A DNA stretch of 64,000 bases from UBA11222 sp049323435 (GTDB lineage Bacteria > Pseudomonadota > Alphaproteobacteria > UBA11222). The notes beneath the pieces are model-generated. The model was not told the DNA's origin. It made no database searches and worked only from the letters and a program-made list of their open reading frames with translations. The stretch covers positions 1 to 64,000 of the forward strand of contig JBMOMX010000027.1 of assembly GCA_049323435.1 (NCBI GenBank), given 5' to 3'. How positions within the stretch are numbered: the stretch's first letter is position 1; each line of letters starts with the position of its first letter. Position numbers and translations under genes: made by a program. Below, piece after piece: positions 32,397 to 41,089 of this stretch.

Positions 32397-32727
32397 TTTC
32401 TTCGCTCCAATAAACCTGAACAGCCCCGTCCAGTTTCCTGATCTCAGGGCAACCTACACTGCCCCCCATATACTATACCAAGCCCCTAAATCAAACATGC
32501 AATACAGGCATTTTTCCATCAGATCAGCACTTTAACGGCAACTTAGCCGCCTATGCCACACCACCCGGTAATGGCCTGTAACCAACAAATACTTGAATTA
32601 ATTTTCTGGACTTTTTCTATTCAATGCGCAATTCTTACTAGGCAATTGCTTCGTCCCGCAATTGCTTGCGCGCTGTAACAGGTACGCAGGGGTCAATATG
32701 CAGCCCCCAAGTGCATATTGACCCCCC
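32397..32727. other. Intergenic region with repeats
   Basis: 331 bp without a gene. It holds two direct copies of GCAATTGCTT (32642-32651 and 32658-32667) 16 bp apart, and a perfect 14-bp inverted repeat next to the HAD gene stop, listed separately. The part near 32400-32620 is AT-rich and probably contains the promoter for the oxidase subunit and pnt genes. Confidence 0.5.
32689..32725. repeat. Perfect 14-bp inverted repeat at the HAD gene 3' end
   Basis: GGGGTCAATATGCA (32689-32702) and its exact complement (32712-32725) flank a 9-nt C-rich loop. It begins 3 bp past the HAD phosphatase stop. It may work as a terminator for that gene, but it lacks a T-run on either strand. Its ends also look like joined terminal repeats of an insertion element. 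Confidence 0.65.
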
Positions 32728-33414
32728 TCAGCCTCCCATTTGGCCTTGAAGGCCAAGAAGACCAGGCAGTTGGGCCATATCCGTGAAAATATGGCCGCCA
32801 GCGGCGACGAGTCCTGTTAAGTCGCTCTCCGGATCACCCGTATAGGCGAACACATGCATACCAGCGGCCTTTGCCCCCATCACCCCTGGTACGCTATCCT
32901 CAATGACTACAGCGCGATTGGGCGCGATCCCCATTTGGGCGGCCGCGTGCAGAAATAGATCCGGGTGCGGCTTGCCGCGCGTTACCATGGTGCTGGAGAA
33001 AAGATTCGCACCGAAAAAATCACGCAGCCTGGTCAGGCCCAGTGTCAGTTCCATCTTGTCCGGCGAGCCGGAAGAAGCCACGCATAGCGCAATTTTGGCG
33101 GCCTGGATCTGCGCCACCACCGCACGCACGCCGGGAACTGCACTCAAATCCTGCCGGAAAGCCTGATAGGTTTCGGCCTGCAGATTGGCGCGCCAATCCT
33201 CCGGCACAGGCCGCCCGATCCAGTGCTGCACTTGCGGGATGATCTGCGCCATGGACAGGCCAACAAATGCCGCGCGCGTATCCGCGACAGAGACCGGATA
33301 GCCCAGCCGGGTAATGGCGCGCGCCAATATCGCATTGGCGACCGGCTCAGAGTCCACCAATACGCCATCGCAATCAAAAATCACCAGTTCGGGCCGTTGC
33401 GGAAGCGCTGTCAT
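32728..33414 (-). CDS. HAD-superfamily phosphatase (beta-phosphoglucomutase-like)
   Basis: 228 residues from ATG 33414; GTG 33417 is also possible. HAD motifs: FDCDGVLVDSE (nucleophile and acid Asp), ASSGSP (motif II), KPHPDLF (motif III lysine) and IEDSVPGV (motif IV). The helical cap after motif I places it with the phosphoglycolate phosphatase/beta-phosphoglucomutase subgroup. The msrP stop and this start interlock (TGATG). Substrate not predictable. Confidence 0.88.
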   Translation of the reverse strand: MTALPQRPELVIFDCDGVLVDSEPVANAILARAITRLGYPVSVADTRAAFVGLSMAQIIPQVQHWIGRPVPEDWRANLQAETYQAFRQDLSAVPGVRAVVAQIQAAKIALCVASSGSPDKMELTLGLTRLRDFFGANLFSSTMVTRGKPHPDLFLHAAAQMGIAPNRAVVIEDSVPGVMGAKAAGMHVFAYTGDPESDLTGLVAAGGHIFTDMAQLPGLLGLQGQMGG

Positions 33415-34391
33415 CACATGAAAAGTTTCTGCCCGTTCATATTCCTGTACAGCCTCGCCACCTGTTCGCCATAGCCGTTATACAGCAGCGTGGGCACAGT
33501 GCTGCGTGTTCCCAAAGGTTCTTCAACGGCCTGGCTCCAGCGCGGATGATCCACCTCCGGATTGACATTGGCCCAAAAGCCATATTCATCGGCATTGGTC
33601 TTTTCCCAGAAACTGACCGGGCGCGTATCCGTCAACGTGAAACGCACAATGGATTTGATCGACTTGAAGCCATATTTCCACGGCAGGGCCAGCCGCAGCG
33701 GCGCGCCAAACTGCTTGGCCAGCGGCTTTCCATAAGCCCCTGTGACCAAGAATGCCAGGTCATTCTGCGCTTCTTCCACAGTAACCGCTTCCTGATAGGG
33801 CCAGGGATACCAGAATTGCTGCTGCCCGCTGGCGATATCCGGATTCTGAAATGTTTCCATCCGCACATAGCGGGCTTCGGGTTCCGGATCAGCCAGTTTC
33901 AGAATTTCCGCCAGCGGAAACCCGGTCCAGGGCACGACCATCGACCAGCGTTCTACGCAGCGATGCCGGTAGATACGTTCCTCCAGCGGCATTTTGCGGA
34001 TCAGCGTATCAATATCCAGCGTTTGCGGTTTGCGCACCAGCCCGTCAATACGCACCTCCCAGGGCCGGATAGGCAGCGCCTGCGCCGCCTCCCAGATCTG
34101 CTTGTGCGAGGCAAATTCATAAAAATTATTATAGGTCGAACTCAGCTTTTCGGCTGTCACCGGCCGGTCAATTGGGCCATAAAGCGCATTGGCTGTTGCC
34201 GGATACAGATCTGCCGTCGGATCGCCCGCATCTGCGGCAAATGCACCGCCACTGCCCCCGCCAATGCCAAGTCCAGCGCTCAGGGCCGCGCCAATCGCGC
34301 CCTGCATGAACTGACGCCGGTTGGCAAATATATGCTCCGGTGTCACCTGTCTTTCGGGAATTTCCCATCCCTGCCTGCGCTTGATCAGCAT
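33414..34391 (-). CDS. msrP: Protein-methionine-sulfoxide reductase catalytic subunit
   Basis: 325 residues from ATG 34391, preceded by AAGGGGAC. It repairs oxidised methionines in periplasmic proteins with a molybdenum cofactor. A Tat-type signal (NRRQFMQGAIGAALSAGLGI) is followed by the sulfite-oxidase-like domain: the cofactor cysteine in YRHRCVERWSMVVPW, WPYQEAVTVEEA, and LPWKYGFKSIKSI. The heme partner gene msrQ is not next to it; a HAD phosphatase gene overlaps instead. Confidence 0.94.
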   Translation of the reverse strand: MLIKRRQGWEIPERQVTPEHIFANRRQFMQGAIGAALSAGLGIGGGSGGAFAADAGDPTADLYPATANALYGPIDRPVTAEKLSSTYNNFYEFASHKQIWEAAQALPIRPWEVRIDGLVRKPQTLDIDTLIRKMPLEERIYRHRCVERWSMVVPWTGFPLAEILKLADPEPEARYVRMETFQNPDIASGQQQFWYPWPYQEAVTVEEAQNDLAFLVTGAYGKPLAKQFGAPLRLALPWKYGFKSIKSIVRFTLTDTRPVSFWEKTNADEYGFWANVNPEVDHPRWSQAVEEPLGTRSTVPTLLYNGYGEQVARLYRNMNGQKLFM

Positions 34392-34491
34392 TCTGTCCCC
34401 TTTGACAATATAGCGGTTCGTTATAGGCCATTTCACATGGATTCGCGCGGATCGCGCCAAAGGTTACATTGGCTGATTTCATGGGCTGATT

Positions 34492-36546
34492 TCATGCCGC
34501 CTTATTATTGTTGCTGGCCACCACCTCATCCGCCAGCCGTCCGGTCAATTCCTGCAAATGATCAAACTGCCAGTTATAGGCGCCAACCCCCTGACTGGCC
34601 GAGCGCAATTCGATAATCAGATCATGCAGTTCCGCCTGCGGCAACTGGGCTGATATGCGGTCCCAGCCGGGCCAACCCTCGCGCGTATCAAAGCCCAATA
34701 TATGGCCGCGCCGTGACGAAACGATCCCATTGACCCTGGCGGTAGCCACATTAGGCACGAAGATTTCGACAAGCACAATCGGCTCCAGCAGGACCGGCGC
34801 GCAATTGGGCACTGCTTCCTGCATGGCGATGCGGCCGGCGGTGCGAAAGGCCTGCTCGGAGGAATCGACCGTGTGATAGGAGCCGTCAATCAGCGCAACC
34901 GCAATATCCACCAGCGGGAACCCAAGCGGACCGCGCTTCAGATAATCGCGCACGCCCGCCTCCACGCCGGGAATGAAATTGCGCGGCACCACGCCGCCGG
35001 TAATTCTGTCTTCAAAAACGAAACCCGATCCTCGTGGCAGCGGTGAAATTTCCAGTACCACATCGCCAAACTGCCCATGCCCTCCGGACTGGCGCTTGTG
35101 ACGCCCCCTTTGGGTAGCGGATTTGCGGATCGTCTCACAATAGGGCACGCGCGGCACACTGGTTTGCACCGCAAGGCCAAACCGGTTGCGCAGCCTTTCG
35201 ACCGCGATTGCCAGATGCATTTCGCCCTGGCCATGCAGCAGGATTTCATGCGTGTCCGTTTCATGCGATAGCCGAAGGGACGGGTCTTCTTCGCTGATCC
35301 TGTTAATGGCGCCTGTAAGTTTCACTTCATCCTTATGATCGGCCACCGCTACTGCAAGGCTGAACACGGGGCTTAGCTGGCCGCCGCGCTCCAGTTGCGG
35401 CACCGCGCCTTTAACCGTTCCAATCGTGTCACCGGTATTGACATGTTCAAGCCGGCCAAGGGCCACCAGCTCGCCCGCCCCTGCAACTGCACATTTGACG
35501 GCCTGATGCCCCATCATATGAAACAGGCCGGCCAGCCGGGATGGTTCAGCATTTGCCGAATATACCGTGTCGCCATCACGCAGACTTCCGTTCAGAACCC
35601 GCGCCATCGACAATTTTCCGCCATGCGCCGTATGAAAGGTTTTAAGAATCTGGCACACGGCCCCGCTTCCGGCAGGAAGATTTTGGCGCTGCGCCGTCTG
35701 GGTAACGCCCGGCACCTCATGGCGCAGGGCTTTCAGCAGGCGCCGCACCCCATTATCATGTTGCGCCGATCCCAGCAGCACCGGAACAATCTGCGCATTG
35801 GCGAAATCCCGGCTGAGATTGCCGAACACCTCGTCCCTGGCCGGCGCGATATCGGACAGCAGGTCTTCCATCAGCTTATCGTCATAATCCGCCAGCCGCT
35901 CCAGCAGATCATAGCGCGCAGCATGGGCGCGGTCTTCTACACCGCCAGGCATTTCTATGATTTCAGCGGGGGCATGTTCGCGATACACATAGGCGCGCTC
36001 CAGCGCCAGATCAACAAAGCCCGAAACAATACCATCGTTCCAGATCGGCACCTGACGCAACACTAGCGGTACGCTGCTTGCCGGTTGCAGCGCGGCAAGC
36101 ATATCGCGCACCTGCCCCTTGGCCTGATCAATCTTATTGACGAACAGGAAATGGGGGATTTTGCGGCTTTGCAGATAGCGCATATAGGGTTGCAGCGCCA
36201 GCAGCTTACCGGCTTCCGGCTCACAAACAATAATGGCCGCATCAATGCCGATGGCGGCATTCAGGCTATCCTGTATGAATTCAATGGAGCCGGGACAATC
36301 CACGAAGGTGAACTGATCGCCCAGATACTGGCACGTGGCGAAATTGGCCTCGACACTCATTTTGTGGGCGCGCGCTTCGGCTGCGCTATCGCCAACGGCG
36401 CTGCCTTCCGCAACGCTGCCCTTCCTGGCGGTAGCGCCGCATATATGCAGAATACTCTCAAGTAACGTCGTTTTTCCCGAAAGATAAGGGCCAACCAGCG
36501 CAATCGCGCGCGGGCCTGGATTGGTACGAAGAACGCCACTGGTCAT
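34492..36546 (-). CDS. EF-G-like translational GTPase family protein
   Basis: 684 residues from ATG 36546 with GGGAGG seven bases upstream; a longer frame to 36714 has no site. Domain order matches EF-G (G domain, domain II, III, IV, V), but the G domain is divergent. The P-loop is GPYLSGKT (19-26), G3 is DCPGSIEF (83-90), where EF-G has DTPGHVDF, so the catalytic histidine is replaced by serine (87). NKID is kept. This is the EF-G-like paralogue group seen in many alphaproteobacteria, not the main fusA. Its role is unknown. Confidence 0.85.
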   Translation of the reverse strand: MTSGVLRTNPGPRAIALVGPYLSGKTTLLESILHICGATARKGSVAEGSAVGDSAAEARAHKMSVEANFATCQYLGDQFTFVDCPGSIEFIQDSLNAAIGIDAAIIVCEPEAGKLLALQPYMRYLQSRKIPHFLFVNKIDQAKGQVRDMLAALQPASSVPLVLRQVPIWNDGIVSGFVDLALERAYVYREHAPAEIIEMPGGVEDRAHAARYDLLERLADYDDKLMEDLLSDIAPARDEVFGNLSRDFANAQIVPVLLGSAQHDNGVRRLLKALRHEVPGVTQTAQRQNLPAGSGAVCQILKTFHTAHGGKLSMARVLNGSLRDGDTVYSANAEPSRLAGLFHMMGHQAVKCAVAGAGELVALGRLEHVNTGDTIGTVKGAVPQLERGGQLSPVFSLAVAVADHKDEVKLTGAINRISEEDPSLRLSHETDTHEILLHGQGEMHLAIAVERLRNRFGLAVQTSVPRVPYCETIRKSATQRGRHKRQSGGHGQFGDVVLEISPLPRGSGFVFEDRITGGVVPRNFIPGVEAGVRDYLKRGPLGFPLVDIAVALIDGSYHTVDSSEQAFRTAGRIAMQEAVPNCAPVLLEPIVLVEIFVPNVATARVNGIVSSRRGHILGFDTREGWPGWDRISAQLPQAELHDLIIELRSASQGVGAYNWQFDHLQELTGRLADEVVASNNNKAA

Positions 36547-36664
36547 GACCGGTCCTCCCAATTGTCTGCCATCCTGCAAGCCGTGACGCCATGCTCTCAG
36601 GCTATGGGAGAATGTGCAAGCCTTTCGCGCAACTGTCCGAAGATAAAACTGCCGAAATCGCAGC

Positions 36665-37681
36665 CTAAACGCCAACCACGAGGCGGCTGTTTTTCCCGAA
36701 TATCTTTTGCGCAATCCATAAAGTCAGACAGCTTATGGCCGTGATGGCGGCAATGAAGATCAGCAGGGACAGCACATGACCCGGGAAAAATTGCGTACCG
36801 GTCAAATAATTCTTTCCCATCTTGACGATCTGAAGAAAATATCCATGCACAAAGAAAATGCCGAAACTCGCCGTGCCAACATAGGAAATCCTGGCCAGCA
36901 TATCCTTGCCGAAAATATCCAGATAATAGACCAGAAGCAGGGCGGTGATCGCCTTGAAGACAAAAATATACTCTATTGGCGCATCGGGCAGCATGACTTC
37001 AGCCCAGAAAGCGGCCAGCGCCACTGCGAGCAAAGGCCAATGCCAGGCAATGACATAGCGCGAGACGCTGTCCTTGAATTGCGAACAGAACATGCCGAGA
37101 AAATAGATCGGAAACAAATATATCACCTTGCTGACAGGTGAAAAATAGCCGCCGAGATGGGTGATGTCCAAAAACCCGTCACGCCCCAGCATCGCCGACA
37201 TCAACAGCAAAGGCGGCAACGCGTAATAGGGCCATTTGGCCCGGTCCGCTTTGATCAACAGCGGCGCAAAGACATAAATAATTGAAATGGTCGGCACAAA
37301 CCAGAATGGCGCCAGATGCTTGCCGGTGATCAGAAACAGAAAAATCTGCATGACAATGTGCTTGTCTTCAAAACCGGCAGGCATTTCCTGGTCCACAAAT
37401 GTAAGCGAACCAATCAGTGCCGGCACGGATAAAATCAAATAAGGCGTAATGACATTTTTTATTTTTGTGATGTAATAATCTTTTGCATTAAATTTTTTGG
37501 ATAAATATTGAAAAAGAAATCCTGCAATAAAGAAAAACCAGATGGATGATTCATTGAATAAAGTATCAAAACTTCTAAATAATATTACGTCATTACCCCA
37601 GTCAAAATTATGCAGGGAATGGGCGCCAACAATACCAAGGATGGCGACAGTTCTAAAGTTATGAATGTTCGCTAAATACAT
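36665..37681 (-). CDS. Acyltransferase family 3 membrane protein
   Basis: 338 residues with about ten membrane helices. The N terminus, NFRTVAILGIVGAHSLHNF, carries the R-x10-H motif of the Acyl_transf_3 family (OafB/OpgC type), which moves acyl groups onto sugars or other surface molecules across the inner membrane. FFIAGFLFQYLSKK and HLAPFWFVP follow, as in the family. The 5' third of the gene is visibly AT-rich compared with its neighbours. Two tandem 11-bp repeats precede the start. Acceptor unknown. Confidence 0.85.
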   Translation of the reverse strand: MYLANIHNFRTVAILGIVGAHSLHNFDWGNDVILFRSFDTLFNESSIWFFFIAGFLFQYLSKKFNAKDYYITKIKNVITPYLILSVPALIGSLTFVDQEMPAGFEDKHIVMQIFLFLITGKHLAPFWFVPTISIIYVFAPLLIKADRAKWPYYALPPLLLMSAMLGRDGFLDITHLGGYFSPVSKVIYLFPIYFLGMFCSQFKDSVSRYVIAWHWPLLAVALAAFWAEVMLPDAPIEYIFVFKAITALLLVYYLDIFGKDMLARISYVGTASFGIFFVHGYFLQIVKMGKNYLTGTQFFPGHVLSLLIFIAAITAISCLTLWIAQKIFGKNSRLVVGV

Positions 37682-38054
37682 GTTTTATCCATTTATATTG
37701 TACTTATATTGTACTTCTCCGGGGCAGACTCTATTCAATGCGCCGGCCTGCAATGCCTGCAAACTGATCCGGTTCCCAGACTTCCGTAATCTAGCCAGGA
37801 TACTTAAAAAACAGATAAACGTCCCCAATATTCCGCTAAGGCACCCCATAAAGACAGAAATTGCCTGGGTCACCTGAAGCAATTCCTGTTTATTATCGAA
37901 CCACCGGGTTCAATCAATACAGGTAAAATTACTCTCTAAAATTTCATATCGCTCCTATGTTACGGATCAGATGGTATCGGCAATGGCGATAGCATCTGAT
38001 ACGAACAGGGTCTGGCAGGCTTCACTATGGCTTAACGCAACCCGGGAGGAAAAA
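37682..38054. other. AT-rich divergent intergenic region
   Basis: 373 bp between the divergent acyltransferase and CMD genes. TATATTGTACT occurs twice in direct tandem (37694-37704 and 37705-37715), 13 bp upstream of the acyltransferase start. Short reading frames here have no ribosome sites or recognisable products. The CMD gene promoter must lie in the right part; I cannot place it with confidence. Confidence 0.5.
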
Positions 38055-38663
38055 ATGACACGATTGCCCCAGCTTGTGCCGGAAATATTAACGCCTGCTC
38101 AGCGCAAAATATTCGATGCGATCACACAGGGGGCGCGCATGAAAACCGGCGCTGCCGCGATCGGGGTCAGCCAGGACGCCCCGCAAGGCCTGCCCGGCCC
38201 CTTCAACGCCTGGATGTACAGCCCCCAAATCGGAAATCTGGTGCAGGAACTAGGCGCGGCGTTACGTTTTTCCAATTCCCTGCCCAACAATCTGCTTGAA
38301 ATCGCCGTGCTGATGGTGGGCAAGCACTGGTCGTCGCAATTCGAGTTCTGGGCGCATGCGCGGCTGGCACGGCTGGCGGGGGTTTCCGATGCAGCCATCG
38401 AGGCGATCCGCACCGGCACGGAGCCCCGGTTCGACAGACCGGAAGAAGCGCAGACCTATCACTTCGCGCGCGAATTACTTGAGACCAGCCGGGTCAGCGA
38501 AAAAACCTATGCAGCAATGGAGGCGCTGGCGGGCAAACAGGGGCTGGTCGATCTGGTCTGCCTGATGGGCTATTACACTCTGGTGTGCATGACGCTGAAC
38601 TGCTTTCAGGTGGGGCTGCCGGAGGGACAGCAGCTGCCCTTTCCGGAACCCGCCTCCGGATGA
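38055..38663 (+). CDS. Carboxymuconolactone decarboxylase family protein
   Basis: 202 residues. The start is set by GGGAGGAAAAA directly before ATG 38055; an upstream in-frame ATG is rejected. One CMD domain (about 45-150) with LPNNLLEIAVLMVGKHWSSQFEFWAHARLA and then GVSDAAIEAI. A tryptophan-serine pair replaces the CxxC of peroxidase-type AhpD, so the redox role is unlikely. The stop overlaps the start of the PfkB kinase gene (ATGATGA). The start of the catabolic island; substrate unknown. Confidence 0.85.
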   Translation: MTRLPQLVPEILTPAQRKIFDAITQGARMKTGAAAIGVSQDAPQGLPGPFNAWMYSPQIGNLVQELGAALRFSNSLPNNLLEIAVLMVGKHWSSQFEFWAHARLARLAGVSDAAIEAIRTGTEPRFDRPEEAQTYHFARELLETSRVSEKTYAAMEALAGKQGLVDLVCLMGYYTLVCMTLNCFQVGLPEGQQLPFPEPASG

Positions 38664-39577
38664 TGCTGGATGGCGTCACCCTGATCGGCCCGGTCAGCCG
38701 GGATTATGTGCGCCTGCCGGGCCGGGCTGAGCGCCAGCAGCCGGGGGGCGCCATATTCTATGCCGGCATGGCCCTGCGCGCGCTGGATGTGCCTGTGGAG
38801 ATTTTTACGCGGCTGGCAAAAGCGGACGAGGCGGAACTGCTATCGCCCTTGCGTAAGGCAGGCGCATCCGTTACCGCAATGACATCTGCGCACACCACCC
38901 GGTTCACCAACCTTTATGGTCCGGGTACGGATGATCGCAGGCAACAGTCCGCCTCGCAGGCCGGCCCCTTTGTCATTGCCGATCTTTCCGCCGTCACCAC
39001 ACAATGGATTTATTTCGGGCCGCTGCTGCAAGACGATATTTCAACGGCGCTGATCCGGCATTTTGCAGATCGCAAATCACATCGCATCGCGCTTGATGCG
39101 CAAGGCCTGCTGCGCTGCGTTAAGGGCGGGGCGGTCACGCCCGCTGGCTGGCCGGACCGGTATGAAATCCTGCCATTGATTGATATTCTGAAAGTGGATA
39201 TGGCGGAAGCGGAACTGATCACCGGTCAAGGCAACCCCGAAATGGCGGCCCGTATTCTGTGCGGGCGCGGCGTGGATCACGCCATTGTCACGCTGGGCGA
39301 GACCGGCGCCATTGTGTGCCATCGTGGCGCTCTCATCCGCCAGCCCGCCTGGAGGCCGGCCGGACATGGGGCCGGACATGGGGAATGGCCGGTAGTGGAT
39401 ACAACCGGCTGCGGCGACACCTTTCTGGCGGCCTATCTGGCCTGTGTTATCGCGGGCAAACCGGCGGCGCAGGCGGCCAAGCTCGCGGGTATCGCCGCTG
39501 CGCTGAAACTGACCGTTCATGGCCCCTTGCAAGCCAGCCGCGCAGACATCATCCAGCTCGCCGGAGATAATTTCTGA
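38660..39577 (+). CDS. PfkB family carbohydrate/nucleoside kinase
   Basis: 305 residues. It starts at ATG 38660, overlapping the CMD stop; a second ATG follows immediately. Ribokinase-like features: a GGAIFYAGMALRALD substrate loop, LKVDMAEAELITGQ, VTLGETGAIV, and the signature DTTGCGDTFLAAYL with the catalytic aspartate. Cysteine takes the usual alanine position in DTxGAGD. Convergent with tetR with an 18-bp gap. The phosphorylated sugar or nucleoside is unknown. Confidence 0.87.
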   Translation: MMLDGVTLIGPVSRDYVRLPGRAERQQPGGAIFYAGMALRALDVPVEIFTRLAKADEAELLSPLRKAGASVTAMTSAHTTRFTNLYGPGTDDRRQQSASQAGPFVIADLSAVTTQWIYFGPLLQDDISTALIRHFADRKSHRIALDAQGLLRCVKGGAVTPAGWPDRYEILPLIDILKVDMAEAELITGQGNPEMAARILCGRGVDHAIVTLGETGAIVCHRGALIRQPAWRPAGHGAGHGEWPVVDTTGCGDTFLAAYLACVIAGKPAAQAAKLAGIAAALKLTVHGPLQASRADIIQLAGDNF

Positions 39578-39595
39578 CATTAAGCCGCGGGCGCT

Positions 39596-40174
39596 CTATC
39601 CTTCCTGAAACAGGGTGTCGCACAGTTCGCGCGCCAGTTCGCGCGCGTTCATTTTGCCGGGCTTTACCCATTCCAGGGTCCAGTTCATTGCGCCAAACAG
39701 ATACATGCGCAGCAATGACAGATTTACCTCGGGGCGCACCGCTCCTGCATCCTGCGCGGCGGTTAACAGCTCCCGCCAATATTCGCCATAGGCATTGCGC
39801 AACGCCATCTGCCTTTCCTGTATTTCCATCGGGGTCTGACCGAAATTCCGGATATTGGCCGATGAATAATCCCCATATTCATGCAGCATGGCCAGATGCG
39901 CCTCCATGGCCGCCAGCAGCCGGGCGCGATGCCCGCACGCCGCCGGCACTGCGTCCACAGCCTTGCGCACGGCGTCAAAAACCAGCCTCAGGCCGATTTC
40001 GAGCACTTCTTCGAATAATTGATCCTTTGATTCGAAATAATAATATATGCTTGCCGCGCGCATACTGGCCGCCTGGGCAATGTCATTTACCTTGGTGCCT
40101 GCATAACCGCGCTGACGAAACTCCTGCGCTGCAGTGTCCAGAATGCGCTGGCGTGTACGATCTGATTTCAACAT
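39596..40174 (-). CDS. TetR/AcrR family transcriptional regulator
   Basis: 192 residues from ATG 40174; a GTG six codons upstream is possible. The N-terminal HTH (about 4-50) reads RTRQRILDTAAQEFRQRGYA, then VNDIAQAASMRAASIYYYFESKDQL, followed by an all-helical ligand domain. It is divergent from the BadI-like operon with 105 bp between start codons, where a CTAAT-N4-ATTAG dyad lies at 40219-40232. Likely a repressor of that operon responding to an acyl-CoA, by analogy with other TetR regulators of catabolic genes. Confidence 0.88.
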   Translation of the reverse strand: MLKSDRTRQRILDTAAQEFRQRGYAGTKVNDIAQAASMRAASIYYYFESKDQLFEEVLEIGLRLVFDAVRKAVDAVPAACGHRARLLAAMEAHLAMLHEYGDYSSANIRNFGQTPMEIQERQMALRNAYGEYWRELLTAAQDAGAVRPEVNLSLLRMYLFGAMNWTLEWVKPGKMNARELARELCDTLFQEG

Positions 40175-40218
40175 TACTGATTGTGTCCACACATGAAGCT
40201 TGCAATCAACCCCTAAAT

Positions 40219-40232
40219 CTAATTAGTATTAG
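40219..40232. promoter_or_regulatory. Candidate TetR operator
   Basis: Perfect 5-bp dyad CTAAT-TAGT-ATTAG in the short divergent region between the TetR gene and the BadI-like gene, 47 bp before the latter's start. It is the only clear symmetry in the interval. Confidence 0.5.
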
Positions 40233-40279
40233 AAAATCCTGGCCCGCCCCGAATGGCCGCTTATAATCGGAGAATCCCT

Positions 40280-41062
40280 ATGGTTTACAAGGATATTATT
40301 TACGAAGTACGCAATGGTGCAGCCTGGATTCTGATCAACCGCCCGGATGTGTATAACGCCTTTCGCGGCCAGACCGTGGAAGAGCTGATCCACGCCTTCA
40401 ACAAGGCTGGTTATGACAAGGATATTGGCGTCATCGTGCTGGGCGGCGTGGGCGCGAAGGCGTTCTGCACCGGCGGCGATCAGTCCGTGCATGACGGCAA
40501 TTATGATGGCCGTGGCATGATCGGCATGCCGGTCGAAGAATTGCACGCCGCCATCCGCGATGTCCCCAAACCCGTTATCGCCCGCGTGCAGGGCTATTCC
40601 ATCGGCGGCGGTAATGTGCTGGGTGTGCTCTGCGACATGACCATCTGTTCGGAAAGCGCCATTTTTGGCCAGGTCGGCCCGAAAATGGGATCGGTCGATC
40701 CCGGCTATGGCACCGCCTATCTGGCGCGCGTGGTGGGCGAGAAAAAAGCCCGCGAAATCTGGTACATGTGCCGGCGTTACAGCGGTCAGGAAGCGGTCGC
40801 CATGGGGCTGGCCAATATCTGTGTGCCGGACGCGCAACTGGATGAAGAAGTCCAGAAATGGTGCGACGAAATCATGGAGAAAAGCCCGACAGCACTTACC
40901 ATCGCCAAACGCTCATTCAATGCGGACAGCGAAAATATTCGCGGCATTGGCAATCAGGGTTTTGTAGCGTTGAAAATGTATTATGATTCCGATGAATCCC
41001 GCGAAGGCGTCAGCGCCCTCAACGCCAAGCGCAAGCCTGACTTCCGCAAATTTGTGAAATAA
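40280..41062 (+). CDS. badI: 2-ketocyclohexanecarboxyl-CoA hydrolase (BadI-like)
   Basis: 260 residues, crotonase fold. From memory it follows Rhodopseudomonas palustris BadI closely along its length: DIIYEVRNGAAWILINRPD, CTGGDQSVHDGNYDGRGM, VQGYSIGGGNVLGVLCD, FGQVGPKMGSVDPGYGTAYL, REIWYMCRRYSG and a DESREGVSALNAKRKPDFRK tail. BadI opens the alicyclic ring of 2-ketocyclohexanecarboxyl-CoA to pimelyl-CoA. MenB (naphthoate synthase) is the nearest alternative, but no menaquinone genes are present and the neighbours fit cyclohexanecarboxylate breakdown. GGAG lies before the start. Confidence 0.85.
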   Translation: MVYKDIIYEVRNGAAWILINRPDVYNAFRGQTVEELIHAFNKAGYDKDIGVIVLGGVGAKAFCTGGDQSVHDGNYDGRGMIGMPVEELHAAIRDVPKPVIARVQGYSIGGGNVLGVLCDMTICSESAIFGQVGPKMGSVDPGYGTAYLARVVGEKKAREIWYMCRRYSGQEAVAMGLANICVPDAQLDEEVQKWCDEIMEKSPTALTIAKRSFNADSENIRGIGNQGFVALKMYYDSDESREGVSALNAKRKPDFRKFVK

Positions 41063-41089
41063 GAACTGCGAAGACAGAAGGAAGCACAC

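Noticed and set aside
37685..37882. 65-codon hydrophobic frame in the acyltransferase/CMD interval
   Set aside because: No ribosome site, it overlaps the 11-bp tandem repeats, and the residues match no family.
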